Assembly (NCBI GenBank): GCA_963575745.1
Contig: CAUYUJ010018322.1
Location: forward strand, 139,609-203,608
Length of the DNA stretch: 64,000 nucleotides
Reading direction: 5' to 3'
From: Prorocentrum cordatum
Lineage: Eukaryota > Sar > Dinophyceae > Prorocentrales > Prorocentraceae
A model generated the notes under the pieces. The model searched no databases. It saw only the letters and a program-made list of their open reading frames with translations, and was not told the origin of the DNA. A program made the translations under genes and the position numbers. Numbering within the stretch: the first letter of the stretch is position 1; each line of letters begins with the position of its first letter. Below are positions 21,663 through 31,751 of this stretch, piece by piece.

Positions 21663-22309
21663 ATGGCGGTGGCGAAAGGGAAGGCGCCCGCGAAACGCAG
21701 AGCCATAGCAGCCTCAAGCGGCACCGCGGTGCAAGAGGATGCAGAGATTGAGGGCGAGCCGGCTGCGACTCGGAGGCCACACGAGGTGAACAAGAAGGCT
21801 GGACTAGCGAAGCCCATAAATAAATTGAAAAGGCATCTGCGTGCCTCCCTCGTAGGGTACTTGGAAGTATTGCATCTTGTTGCAAAACATGCCGGGCCAC
21901 AGCGAGCAAGCGAGGCTGAGAAGGCACTATCGCGGCACAAAAATATTACGTATTGCTGCGGGTGTGATGACGGGGAGGGGAAACCTGAAGCAGACTGGAA
22001 TCGCGTAGGCCACAGTGCTCTTGCGAGTTTGGAACACTTAGAACGATGCATAGCTGCAGCGGGTGTCGCCGGGCAGGCTTTGCAGGGGAAGCACGTCTCG
22101 ATGGTGTTGCGGAACACTGATCCGGAAGGTCAGGCCGAAAAGTTCGAGAGCGAAGGCAGCTGGCGTGGATAAGGCGAAGTATACGCAATCGTGGAAGGAG
22201 AGTGTCGCGAAGGCCCGGGCTGAATTAGGGTTGCCAGGCAAAAGGAACACCCTTGTACAAGAAGGCGAAGAAATTCCACGACGAAGCGAAGGAGCGCGCA
22301 CTTGCGTGA
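21663..22309 (+). pseudogene. Small basic protein gene with two frame breaks
   Basis: The start ATG is 11 bases after CTTTGCTTTCAAG, a good 3' splice or trans-splice acceptor. Frame 1 encodes about 165 residues: a Lys/Ala-rich N-terminus, a basic segment (KLKRHLRASLVGYLEVL), a CCGC motif and a helical stretch. Near 22150 the coding signal moves to a second frame (KAAGVDKAKYTQSWKESVAK) and near 22230 to a third, which ends KGTPLYKKAKKFHDEAKERA and a TGA at about 22309. The three pieces fit together as one basic protein of about 215 residues, so either the gene is decaying or two indels are assembly errors. No family recognised; the Lys-rich ends suggest nucleic-acid binding, an inference only. 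Confidence 0.45.
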
Positions 22310-22714
22310 GGTAGTCCTGGTCTCTGCAACATGTGAGCGTAGGGTTGTAGCGACACCGCTCGGCGGATGGAGCGACACCCGCGCTCGCGTGAGGTAATCG
22401 AGGTTTCTGCCAACAACTAGCATGAAGTAGTCGCGACGCCGTTCTGACGGAAGCGCGCGAGACCACGCGCGGACACTGAAAATCGAACCACATCTATCCA
22501 CAGCATCGTGCGTAATTAGTTGCCTGCGCAGGACACACTTGTGCGCACGTGCGCGTGCGTGCGCCGTTCCACGCAGGACACGGCGGGCACGGCAGCGACG
22601 GCGCGGCGACGGCGCATGGCTTGAGGAGGCCCCCGACTCGGGTTTCCATGGGAGGAAGCGTTTGTGGACCCCGACTTCCAATACCGTTTTTCAGGAATTC
22701 TGGGAAATCTCCGA
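22310..22714. other. Interval without a supported gene
   Basis: Contains GCGTGAGGTAGTC/GCGTGAGGTAATCG-type short direct repeats (22305-22420) and a GTGCGCACGTGCGCGTGCGT stretch (22541-22562). No coding evidence. Confidence 0.5.
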
Positions 22715-22990
22715 GTCGGAAAATGGCGCCGGGGAGCGCCGAGGAGCGCGATGGAGTAGGGAGTATGTGTTTTTTGGACCCCCGGGACCTCCGCGAACGG
22801 ATTTCCAAGACCTCCAGAAATGTCCACATCGCCAAATTGACACAAATGGCATTAGGGAGCGCCGAGGAGTGCGACGCAGTCGGGGGATGTGTTTTTTGGA
22901 CCCCCGGGGCTTTCGAACAACGAGCTTACGGGACTTCCGGAAATATCCAAATCGAAAGAAAGGGCGCTGGGGTGTGCCTAGTGGGGGAGC
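22715..22990. repeat. 130-bp tandem duplication
   Basis: GGGAGCGCCGAGGAG(C/T)GCGA, GTGTTTTTTGGACCCCCGGG and TTCC(A/G)GAAAT(G/A)TCCA recur with a spacing of about 130 bp. Confidence 0.8.
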
Positions 22991-23139
22991 CCTGGAGGAG
23001 TCTGGACTTCGTCGCCGTCGCCGTCGCCGTCGTCGGAGGGCCCCAGAAAAAGTTCCCGGGGGGAGGATCCCATAGGAATGCAGAGGATCTACATTTCGGA
23101 GCGCCATGTCTTGAGCGCATATATTGAGGGCCACTCTGT

Positions 23140-23440
23140 CGAAGCAGCGAATCCGCGACCTTCTGAGCGCATATACAAGCTACAGAGAATCCTTTTGTAA
23201 AAGCAGCAAATCTGCAATGCCCTTGAGTGCATCTACAGAAAGTCCTTCTGTAAAAGCAGCAAACCCGCCGCTCGTCGAGCGCATCTACAGAGGGCCCGTC
23301 TGTAGAACCAGCAAATATCGCAAACAACTAATGCCCATGAGCGAATCTACAGAGGATCCCCTTGTAAAAGCAGCAAATCCCGCGCGCCACCCCCTGAGCA
23401 CATCTACAGAAGGCTTCTCTGTAAAAGCGCGCGTCCCCCC
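23140..23440. repeat. Hairpin-bearing tandem repeat of 52-62 bp, five units
   Basis: Each unit contains GAGCGCAT(C)TACAGA and AAAAGCAGCAAA. CTACAG occurs near 23180, 23233, 23285, 23347 and 23404. In most units CTACAGA...TCTGTA(G/A) forms a short hairpin, perfect in the third unit. Confidence 0.85.
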
Positions 23441-23519
23441 CCCCCCCTCCACTCCAGAGCGAAGCTTGAGCAAGCTCAAGCCCTCGCTCTCAGAAACTCA
23501 CACGCCGGATCGGCGGATT

Positions 23520-25205
23520 TATCGACCTCCTCCTCCTCATCCTCATCATCATCATCCTCGTCCTCCTCCTCCTCCTCATCCTCCCTCTTCCTCCTTCTCC
23601 CTCCTCCTCCTCCTCATCCTCCTCCTCCTCGTCCTCATCCGTCTCCTCCTCCGCCTCATCCTCCCCCCGCCTCCCTCCTCCTCCTCCTCCTCCTCCTCAT
23701 CCTCGTCCTCCTCGTCCTCCTCCGCCTCATCCTCTTCCTCCCCATCATCCTCCCTCCCGCACCTCCTCCTCATCATCATCACCATCACCATCATCATCAT
23801 CAGCATCATCATCATCAGCATCATCATCCTCATCATCAGTATCATCATCATCATCATCACCATCACCATCATCGTCATCAGCATCATCATCGCCATGCTA
23901 CATGTCTCTTCCTCCTCCTCCTCATCATCACCATCATCATCATCAGTATTATATCATCATCATCATCATCACCACCATCGCCGTGCTACATGTCTCTTCC
24001 TCCTCCTCATCATCATCACCATCATCATCACCATCATCATCATCATCATCATCATCAGCATCATCATCATCATCAACAACATCATCATCATCGTCCTCCC
24101 CCTCCACCTCCTTTTCCTCCTCCCCCTCCCTCCTCCCCCTCCTCCTCATCCTGATCCTCCTCCTCCTTCTCCTCCTCCTCCTCCGCCTCCTCCCCCTCTT
24201 CCCTCCTCCCTCCTCCCTCCTCCTGATCTTCCTCCTCCTTCTCCGCGTCCTCCTCCTCCTCCTCCTTCTCCTCCTGAGCATCATCATCATCAGCCCAATT
24301 AGCATCCTCCCTCGTCCTCCTCCTCCTCCTCTTCCTCATCCTCCTCCTCCTCCCAACTCCTCCTCCTTCTCATCCTCCTCCTCATCCTCCTCATCAGCAT
24401 CATCAGCAGCAGCATCATCCTACATTTCTCGTCCTCCTCCTCCTCCTCCTCCTCCCCCTCCTCCCTCATGCTTCTCCTCCTCATCCTCATCATCAGCATC
24501 ATCAGCATCATCATCGTAATCATCATCAGCATCATCATCAGTCATCGTCATCGTCATCATCAGCATCTTCATCATCATCATCAGCAGCATCATCATCATC
24601 AGCATCATCATCATCATCCGGCATTTCTCTTGCTCCTCCTTCTCATCCCTGTCCTCCTCCTTCGCCTCCTTGTCCTCCTTGTCCTCCTCCGCCTCCTCCT
24701 TCTCCTCCTCCTCCGCGTCCTCTTTCTCCTCCTCCTCCGCGTCCTCTTTCCTCCTCCTCCTCCTCCTCCTCCTCCTCCTCCTCCTCCTCCTCCTCCCCCT
24801 CCTGCCTCCTCCCTCCTTCTCCTCATCCACCTCCTCCTCCTCCTCCTCCTCCTCCTCCCTCCTCCTCCTCCTCCTCTGATCATCATCATCCTCATCATCA
24901 GCATCATCATCATCACCATCCTACAGTTCTTTTCCTCCTCCTCTTCGTACTCCCCCTCCTCTCCTCCTTCTCCCGCCTGCTCATCCTTCTCCTCGTCCTC
25001 CTCCTCCTCCTCCTCCTCCTCCTCCTCCTCCTCCCCTCATCCTCCTCTCCTCCATCCATCATCATCATCATCATCGTAATCATCATACATGTCTCCTCAT
25101 CCTCCTCCTCCTCGTCCTCCTCCTCCTCCTTCCCCTCCTCCTCCCCCTCCTCCTCCTCCTCCTCCGCATCCTCCTCCTCCTCCTCCTCTTCCTCCTTCTT
25201 CTCCA
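23520..25205. repeat. Compound CCT/CAT microsatellite, about 1.7 kb
   Basis: Alternating blocks of CCT and CAT triplets, with short CTACATGTCTCTT(CCT) or TCCTACATTTCTC joints repeated at 23896, 23990, 24418, 24920 and 25085. The joints show that a larger CAT-joint-CCT unit has been amplified. Every long frame here is a repeat translation. Confidence 0.95.
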
Positions 25206-25349
25206 CCCAGAACCCGACCACGGGCCTTCGAAACGGCCCAGGGCGTTTCACGAAGCAGCCCTGCCTGGTTCGATTCCTTTTTTGGGGGGTGCGTTTGCTG
25301 AGCGGCTGCGCTTGTGGGGTGCTTCTTTTGGGGTCGCTTCTCTGCCCTC

Positions 25350-25565
25350 CATAAAAAAAGTGAGGACCACAACCCAGACCGCATCGAGTCGTGGCAATAC
25401 TCGCGGCGGGTTCCCTATCTCTTTTTCGGGGCCTTTGCGGGCCTTTCTCGCCTGGCGTCGGGGCCGTCAGCAACGATTTTGGAGGAAAAGCCGATCCCGC
25501 GGAATGGGTCGAGACCTCCGGGCGTCGACGTTCTGAGAAAATCATGGCGTCGGGGGTCTGGGAAC
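25350..25565 (+). repeat. Family D repeat, plus-strand copy
   Basis: AAAAAGTGAGGACCACAACC, TTTTTCGGGGCCTTTGCGGG, AAAAGCCGATCCCGCGGAAT and GGGTCGAGACCTCCGGGCGT in family order. See 6479-6712. Confidence 0.55.
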
Positions 25566-25879
25566 CTGCCCCAGACGAGCAAGGTCAGACCACCCCTGAT
25601 CCAGCCATGGACGTGCGGCCTTTTGTCCAGACCCCCATCGAACCCTCCGAGAACCTTCCTTCCTGCTATGGGATCCTCCTCGTGTCAGACACTCCCCCCA
25701 GATCAGACCCCCTCCTTTCTGCGATTCTTTCCGGAGCACCCTCCCACCTCATTGGATGCACGGCTTGTTTGTCTCAATCATCCTGTGGTGTTGGTTCTTC
25801 GTTTTGAAGAGAAAGCGCCCCGCGTTCCTCAACTCCCGCCCTCCTCATCCTCTCCCCCCTGCCGCCTCTGCTCTCCGCA

Positions 25880-27620
25880 TGTCAACCATTTCGGCGCATC
25901 CCTCACGCGCCGCTTCCTGGCCCCGGAGAGAGCCCCAACTAAGGCCCTAGCGCCAGCGTTCGCATGGTGGCTCCGCCTCATTTTGCGACGCCCCTTGCAT
26001 TTTTTATGGCCCCGCAGGGAGCTCCAACTAAGGCCTAAATTCCAGCATTCGCATGGCGGCGCCGCCGGATTTCGGCACGCTCCTCACACGCTTCGTGGCC
26101 CCAAAGGGGGCTCCAACTCAGACCCTGATGCAAGCGTTCGCATGGCGGCGCCGCCTCATTTTGGCTCACCCTTCGCACACGCTTAGTGGCCCAACAGGGA
26201 GCTCCTACTACGGCCCAAATGCCAGCGTTCGCATGGAGGCGCCGCCTCTTGTCAGCACGCCCGTCACACGCTTCGTGGCCCCTATGGGCGCCCCTAACAG
26301 AGGCCCGAAAGCCAGCGTTCGCATGGCGGCGTCGCTTTGTTTGGCACACCCCTCACACGCTTCGTGGCCCCGTAGGGAGCTCCGACTAAGGCCCTAGTGC
26401 AAGCATTCGCATGGCGCCGCCGCCTCATTTCGGCGCACATCTCACACGCTTCCAGACCCCACAAGGAGCTCCAAGGAAGGCATAGATGCCAGCGTTCGCA
26501 TGGAGGCTCCGCCTCATTTTGGCACGCCCCTTGCATTTTTCATGGCCCCGCAGGGAGCTCCAACTAAGGCCTAAATTCCAGCATTCGCATGGCGCGCCGC
26601 CGGATTTCGGCACGCTCCTCACACGCTTCGTGGCCCCAAAGGGGGCTCCAACTCAGACCCTGATGCAAGCGTTCGCATGGCGGCGCCGCCTCATTTTGGC
26701 TCACCCTTCGCACACGCTTAGTGGCCCAACAGGGAGCTCCTACTACGGCCCAAATGCCAGCGTTCGCATGGAGGCGCCGCCTCTTGTCAGCACGCCCGTC
26801 ACACGCTTCGTGGCCCCTATGGGCGCCCCTAACAGAGGCCCGAAAGCCAGCGTTCGCATGGCGGCGTCGCTTTGTTTGGCACACCCCTCATACGCTTCGT
26901 GGCCCCGTAGGGAGCTCCGACTAAGGCCCTAGTGCAAGCATTCGCATGGCGCCGCCGCCTCATTTCGGCGCACATCTCACACGCTTCCAGACCCCACAAG
27001 GAGCTCCAAGGAAGGCATAGATGCCAGCGTTCGCATGGAGGCTCCGCCTCATTTTGGCACGCCCCTTGCATGTTTCATGGCCCCGCAGGGAGCTCCAACT
27101 AAGGCCTAAATTCCAGCATTCGCATGGCGGCGCCGCCGGATTTCGGCACGCTCCTCACACGCTTCGTGGCCCCAAAGGGGGCTCCAACTCAGACCCTGAT
27201 GCAAGCGTTCGCATGGTGGCGCCGCCTCATTTTGGCTCACCCTTCGCACACGCTTAGTGGCCCAACAGGGAGCTCCTACTACGGCCCAAATGCCAGCGTT
27301 CGCATGGAGGCGCCGCCTCTTGTCAGCACGCCCGTCACACGCTTCGTGGCCCCTATGGGCGCCCCTAACAGAGGCCCGAAAACCAGCGTTCGCATGGCGG
27401 CGTCGCTTTGTTTGGCACACCCCTCACACGCTTCGTGGCCCCGTAGGGAGCTCCGACTAAGGCCCCAGTGCACGCATTCGCATGGCGCCGCCGCCTCATT
27501 TCGGCGCACATCTCACACGCTTCCAGACCCCACAAGGAGCTCCAAGGAAGGCATCGATGCCAGCGTTCGCATGGCGGCACCACCTCGTTTAGGTACCACT
27601 CCTCAGGCCTCGCGGCCCCC
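25880..27620. repeat. Satellite of about 90 bp in higher-order units of about 535 bp
   Basis: Monomers run CCAGCGTTCGCATGGCGGCG, CCGCCTCATTTTGGC, ACGCCCCTCACACGCTTCGT, GGCCCC...AGGGAGCTCC and AACTAAGGCC. The marker CCCCTTGCA falls at 25991, 26527 and 27062, giving three higher-order repeats of 535-536 bp that are nearly identical to each other while neighbouring monomers differ. Recent amplification of a six-monomer block is implied. Frames of 104-290 codons are repeat translations. Confidence 0.95.
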
Positions 27621-27839
27621 AATGGAGCTAGACCAACGGCGCGTTCGCCAGCGCCCGCATGGCGGCACCGCCCAATTTGAGCACACCCTCATCTGCCGTG
27701 CGGTTTACCCGCCTGCCTATGGTCGGGCCCCTCGCCATGAGATTTGTTTGCAGCCATCCTGCGGTGTTGGATCCTCGTCGTGAAGAGAGAGCGCCCTGCG
27801 CCGCCTTCCCTCCCGCTGCCCTCCCCCCTGTTCCCGCAT

Positions 27840-28110
27840 GTCTGTTTCGGTACGCCCCTCACGCGTTTCGTGGCCCCACAGGGAGCTCCACCTCAGGCTC
27901 CCTTGGCTGCGTTCGCATGGGCCCGCGCCGCACATTTCGGTACACCCCTCACACTTTTCGTGGCCCCAGGGAGCTCCACCGAAAGCTCCAGTGGCGACGT
28001 TCGCATGCGTCAGCGCCGCACAATTCGTACCCCCCTCACACGTTTCGTGGCCCCACAAAGAGCTCCGCAGAAGGCTCCAGTGGCGACTTTCACACGCGCC
28101 CGCAGTAAGG
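27840..28110. repeat. Satellite of about 90 bp, diverged outlier units
   Basis: Three monomers with ACGC(G/A)TTTCGTGGCCCCA, AGGGAGCTCCACC and GTTCGCATG in order, separated from the main array by about 0.2 kb. Confidence 0.8.
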
Positions 28111-28365
28111 CGGTCAGGGGTGTGCCGACATGAGGCAGCATTTGAGCACCCCAATGGGGGAGCCGCCAGGGGGGGTTGCACTCCCCCGTTCGCGCCCAGA
28201 TGCTGGGGATGTCTCGAGCGGTTTGCTTGTTTCTGCGCTCCAGGGAGGGCGGAGGCGGAGGATGGGCTGGGAGGCGGAGGAGGGAAGGGAGAAGGGGGAG
28301 GGGGCGGAGGGGTTGGGAGAGGGACGCGCAGGTGGCCCTCACGCAGCGGCGGGCCCACACGACGT

Positions 28366-28383
28366 CGTCTTCTTCGTCGTCGT

Positions 28384-28421
<38 letters not shown>

Positions 28422-28465
28422 GCGCGTCGGCGAGAGCGTCGGCGTCGGCGTCGGCGTCTGCGTCG
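28366..28465. repeat. GTC/GGC and GTCGGC microsatellite
   Basis: Pure GTC triplets, then GGC triplets, then GTCGGC hexamers. Confidence 0.9.
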
Positions 28466-28784
28466 GCGTCAGCCCAGAGAGGAGAAGGATGAGAAAGAGG
28501 ATACGCGAGGAGAGAGGAAGAGGACGGAAAGGAGAAGGACTTGTCGCTGCTTGTTCGCGTGTGTTGACGTCGTTGTTGCCGCCCCCCTCATCGCAGCCGC
28601 CCTCGTCGTCGTCGTCCCGCCCATCATCCAGTTTGACTCGCTCCCACACCGAGACGCTCACGGCCAGGCGCTCAAAGCGGAACGTGACAGAAAATGTGAT
28701 GCACATGCGGGACCTTGTGCGTCGAGTCATGTTTGTACCCCGTCGGAGGTGAGGGTGATCACAGGAGGAAGACCCAGACCCCCC

Positions 28785-28950
28785 CCCCCGACGTCGTGAT
28801 CTCTTCGCAACGTCGACCCCCAGAAGTCCGGGCCCCTTTCCGGGGACCGGTCTTTCATCCTGGGTCGTTTTTCGACGCTCCCGAGGGCCCAGGGATGGGC
28901 CCTCGGGAGCCCGAAAGTGGCGAGAACCCTCCCGTCGTGATCTTGTTCAC
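28785..28950 (-). repeat. Family D repeat, minus-strand copy
   Basis: CCGACGTCGTGATCTCTTCG, GTCGACCCCCAGAAGTCCGG, CGGGGACCGGTCTTTCATCC and CCCTCCCGTCGTGATC in reverse-complement order. See 6479-6712. Confidence 0.7.
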
Positions 28951-29156
28951 GGCGCGAGGGGGGCCTGTGGACAGCAACTGTCGCGGCCCGGCCTTCGTCG
29001 CCGCGCGGCCCGGCCTCGTCTCGAGCCCCCCCCCGGTCAGCGCGCGCCGCGAGGGAGGTCCGAAGGGAGCAGCGGTGTCGGTGCCCCGTCGCTTCTCCCC
29101 GGGCAAGCTCAGGGTCAGAAGCCCAGACCCCCTCGGGCAATGAAAGCATCCTCGGC

Positions 29157-29322
29157 CTCCTCCTCCTCCTCCTCCTCCTCCTCCTCCTCCTCCTCCTCCT
29201 CCTCCTCCTCCTCCCAGCGACCCCCCATGTTGGTATGGGTGTGCGGTTTTCGTTCGTCGTTCAAGGGCACCTCGAGAAAACCACTGCTCTCCTCCTCCTC
29301 CTCCTCCTCCTCCTCCTCCTCA
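29157..29322. repeat. Two CCT arrays with a joint
   Basis: CCT units at 29157-29215 and 29290-29322 flank about 70 bp of mixed sequence. Confidence 0.9.
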
Positions 29323-29324
29323 TC

Positions 29325-29480
29325 ATGACGGGAGGTTTTTTGGCTATTCTCGGCCTCTGGAGGCCCGCACCGGCCCTGGGGACCGTCAAGAAACGACTCA
29401 GGACGACAAGCCGGTCCCGGGGAATGGGTCGAGACCTCCAGGGGGTCGACGTAATGAAACAATAAGGCGTCGGGGGTCTG
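29325..29480 (+). repeat. Family D repeat, plus-strand copy
   Basis: TCATGACGGGAGGTTTTTTG, GGGGACCGTCAAGAAACGAC, AAGCCGGTCCCGGGGAATGG and GTCGAGACCTCCAGGGGGTC in family order. It is followed at 29486-29550 by the second half of repeat G. Confidence 0.75.
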
Positions 29481-29550
29481 GGAAGCACCGAGCCCCAATC
29501 GCCCATGGATCGCCGACAGGGGCCCCATAGCCCACCCGGCCCAGGAGCTC

Positions 29551-30194
29551 GCTGTTCTGCTAGTTATGGGGGGGGGGCCTGTCAGCGATGTGCTGCCGAT
29601 TCCTGCTCGTTGCTTCCCCTTCTGGTCCGCGGCGAGCCCGAGGGGGAAGCGAGAAGGGGCGGGCCTCCTTAGAAGGCTCCGAAGTCCCCCGGCCTTTGAG
29701 AAGCTTCTTCAGCCTCCCCCGAAGACACAGACAACCCCTCAGAAGGCGCGAGGGCTTCTGAGAAGCCCCGACGCCTTCTGAGGAGGCCTCCCTACTTCTC
29801 GCTCCCCCGCCCTTTCCCTCGCCGCGGGCCTGAACCCCTCCCCCGGCACCATTTCCCGCGGCACCTCCTGCGGCAGAGCCACCTCCTGCCGGCAACAAAG
29901 CCACCTCCCCCGGGCCACTTCCTGCCGGCAAGGCCGCCGGGCCTTGGCCCTTCTGGCCTCGCGGGGTCTGGAGCCTGTGGAGGGCCTCTTGGGGTCCGGG
30001 TCCTCCTCGGGCCTCTCGGGGCCTCGGGATCTCGGCCTCTCGAGGCCGCAGCGCTGCCCCTCGGCCGAACGAGCGCACCGACACCGACGCCGCTCCCTCG
30101 ACTCCGCCGCTCGCCGGCCCCCCCCAGGGGTGCGGCCTTCGTCGCCCCAGCCTCGGCTCGCCTCGGCATCCAGGTCTCAGGGCGCGCCCCAGCA
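29551..30194. other. GC-rich interval without a supported gene
   Basis: GAAG/CTTCT-rich direct repeats near 29660-29790 (AGAAG, CTTCTGAG). Several overlapping frames on both strands, none with a motif. Confidence 0.5.
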
Positions 30195-30400
30195 GAGATT
30201 CAGGAGGGCAAAAACCACGCAGACACTATGAATCGTCGATTCTCTAGAACATGTGGGAAAATAGGGTGACGAAAGAAAGAAAGTGTGGGGGAAGAGTGTG
30301 GGGGAAGACGAAAACCCCGAACATACGGAAAAATATGGTGAATCATTTTATGTGTGTGTGTGTATTTCTTTGTGTGTCCCAGGGCCCCCGCATAGATCTG
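30195..30400. mobile_element. Inverted-end dispersed element J, copy 1 (other copy 60335-60495)
   Basis: Starts TTCAGGAGGGCAAAAACCAC with ACACTATGAATCGTCGATTC and ends TTATGTGTGTGTGTGTATTT, CTTTGTGTGTCCCAGGGCCCC. The same start, centre (GGGAAAAT, GGGGGAAGAC, ACCCCGAA) and end occur at 60335-60495. The two ends are imperfect inverted repeats rich in ACACACA/TGTGTGT. The boundaries coincide in both copies. Confidence 0.6.
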
Positions 30401-30565
30401 GGAGCAGCGCCCGTCGGCTCCCCGAGCTGTGTTCCCCACCCCCCGTGTCGCCCCGCGAGGCGCGCGCCGTGGACGCCCGCGGTGCAGGGCTGAGGCGTGG
30501 CAGCTCCTCGCACGGCTCGGGCGCGCTCGTCCTGTGATTCGCGGGACGGTGGGGTCTTCTCTCCA

Positions 30566-30759
30566 GGGGAGCAAAAAGTGGCATAAACATAACAACTCGG
30601 AGGTCCACGCTGATTTCTCGGATCGGCGCGGGGCCCCTCGGCGGCGCCTCCGGCGCCGCCCCTGGCGCGCTCCGCGCGCCAGGGAGGGGGGGCCAGCGCC
30701 GATCCGAGAGATCCGCGCGGACCTCCGAGTTGTCATGTTTATGCCACTCTTTGTTCCCC
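30566..30759. mobile_element. Foldback element FB-A, copy 3
   Basis: The best preserved copy: arms of about 64 bp match at over 90%, beginning GGGGAGCAAAAAGTGGCATA and ending AGTGGCAT-complement then TTGTTCCCC. The loop carries GGCGGCGCCTCCGGCGCCGCC and CGCGCTCCGCGCG hairpins. In this copy the two loop hairpins are in swapped order relative to copy 1. Confidence 0.85.
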
Positions 30760-31750
30760 TATTCTCGTGGGTAGGCGGGCCTTCCACCTGCCGCATCGGA
30801 CCCGCCCCCTTGTGTGGGATCTTTCCACCTGGGAGGCAGGATCCGCTGTTGCTGGTGCTAGTGCCGCTCCTCGAACCCTTCCTCGAGTGAGTGCTGCCCA
30901 GGCGCTCGTCGCATCTTCACGGCACGGGTTGCTGCCTGGTTATCTGCATTCGACATCAGCCTGCATCGTCGCAGCATGCGTTGCTGCCTGCAGGCGCGCC
31001 AGGAGGCGCGGCGGCGAGTTTCTGTACCTGATCGTCAGGGCTCTGGACTTTTTTTGGCTCGCATTTTCTCTCGGGAGATGTCGATGGTCCGTTGGGAGGG
31101 GAATCGGCGGGGGAGACCAGGGAAGTCGTCGCTTCAAAGTTTCCTAGTCCCCCGCGACGCTGACTGAATTTTGTCCTACTGGGCGGCCTCCGCGCCGTTC
31201 TGTTGCGACTTCTCGGGCCGCCGGACGGCAGGGCTGACTGTCAGCGAGCTGACAGTTCGCAAGCAGCGGGCTCGAAGAGGCAAGTGTTTCAGCGTCTGAA
31301 GCGCCGTGCGAATTGATTCGAGGCGCCCCGGGGCAAATATGACTGAACCCCTCCTGATACGTAGCTGTTTTTGGCCGCCTACGCTGCTGGGCATGTCCGC
31401 CACCGCGCCTGAGAAGCTGCGCGGAGAGCCCTCTTTGTTGTTCGTTGTGTTGTACGTAGGTTACAACTTCTATAGCTAGTTACAACTACTTGCGCATGTT
31501 GTCCAAAACGGCTCGAGCCATATCTAGGTCAGGCATGTTTTTGTCCACGACATGAACTATGCACGACATGTACAATCCATAATCGTCGGGTGCACGATGA
31601 GCGGCGGTGCAGTTTTCACACGTGCATGTTGCGGAGTTCGGGCAGCGTTGGCGTCAGCGCAAGTCGTTGTAGATCTTCCCGACAATCGTGCATATATTGT
31701 CAGATCTAGGAATACATACATCAACCTCACAGGCAACACGCGCCATCTCA
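30760..31750. other. Interval without a supported gene
   Basis: Unique-looking sequence with only short frames. Minor features are GCAGCG/TGCTGC repeats (30930-31000) and AGTTACAAC repeats (31455-31490). Confidence 0.5.
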
Positions 31751-31751
31751 C

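Noticed and set aside
26150-26170. TCATTTTGGCTCA resembling part of the spliced leader
   Set aside because: It is part of the 90-bp satellite monomer, recurs in every higher-order unit, and is not next to a reading frame.
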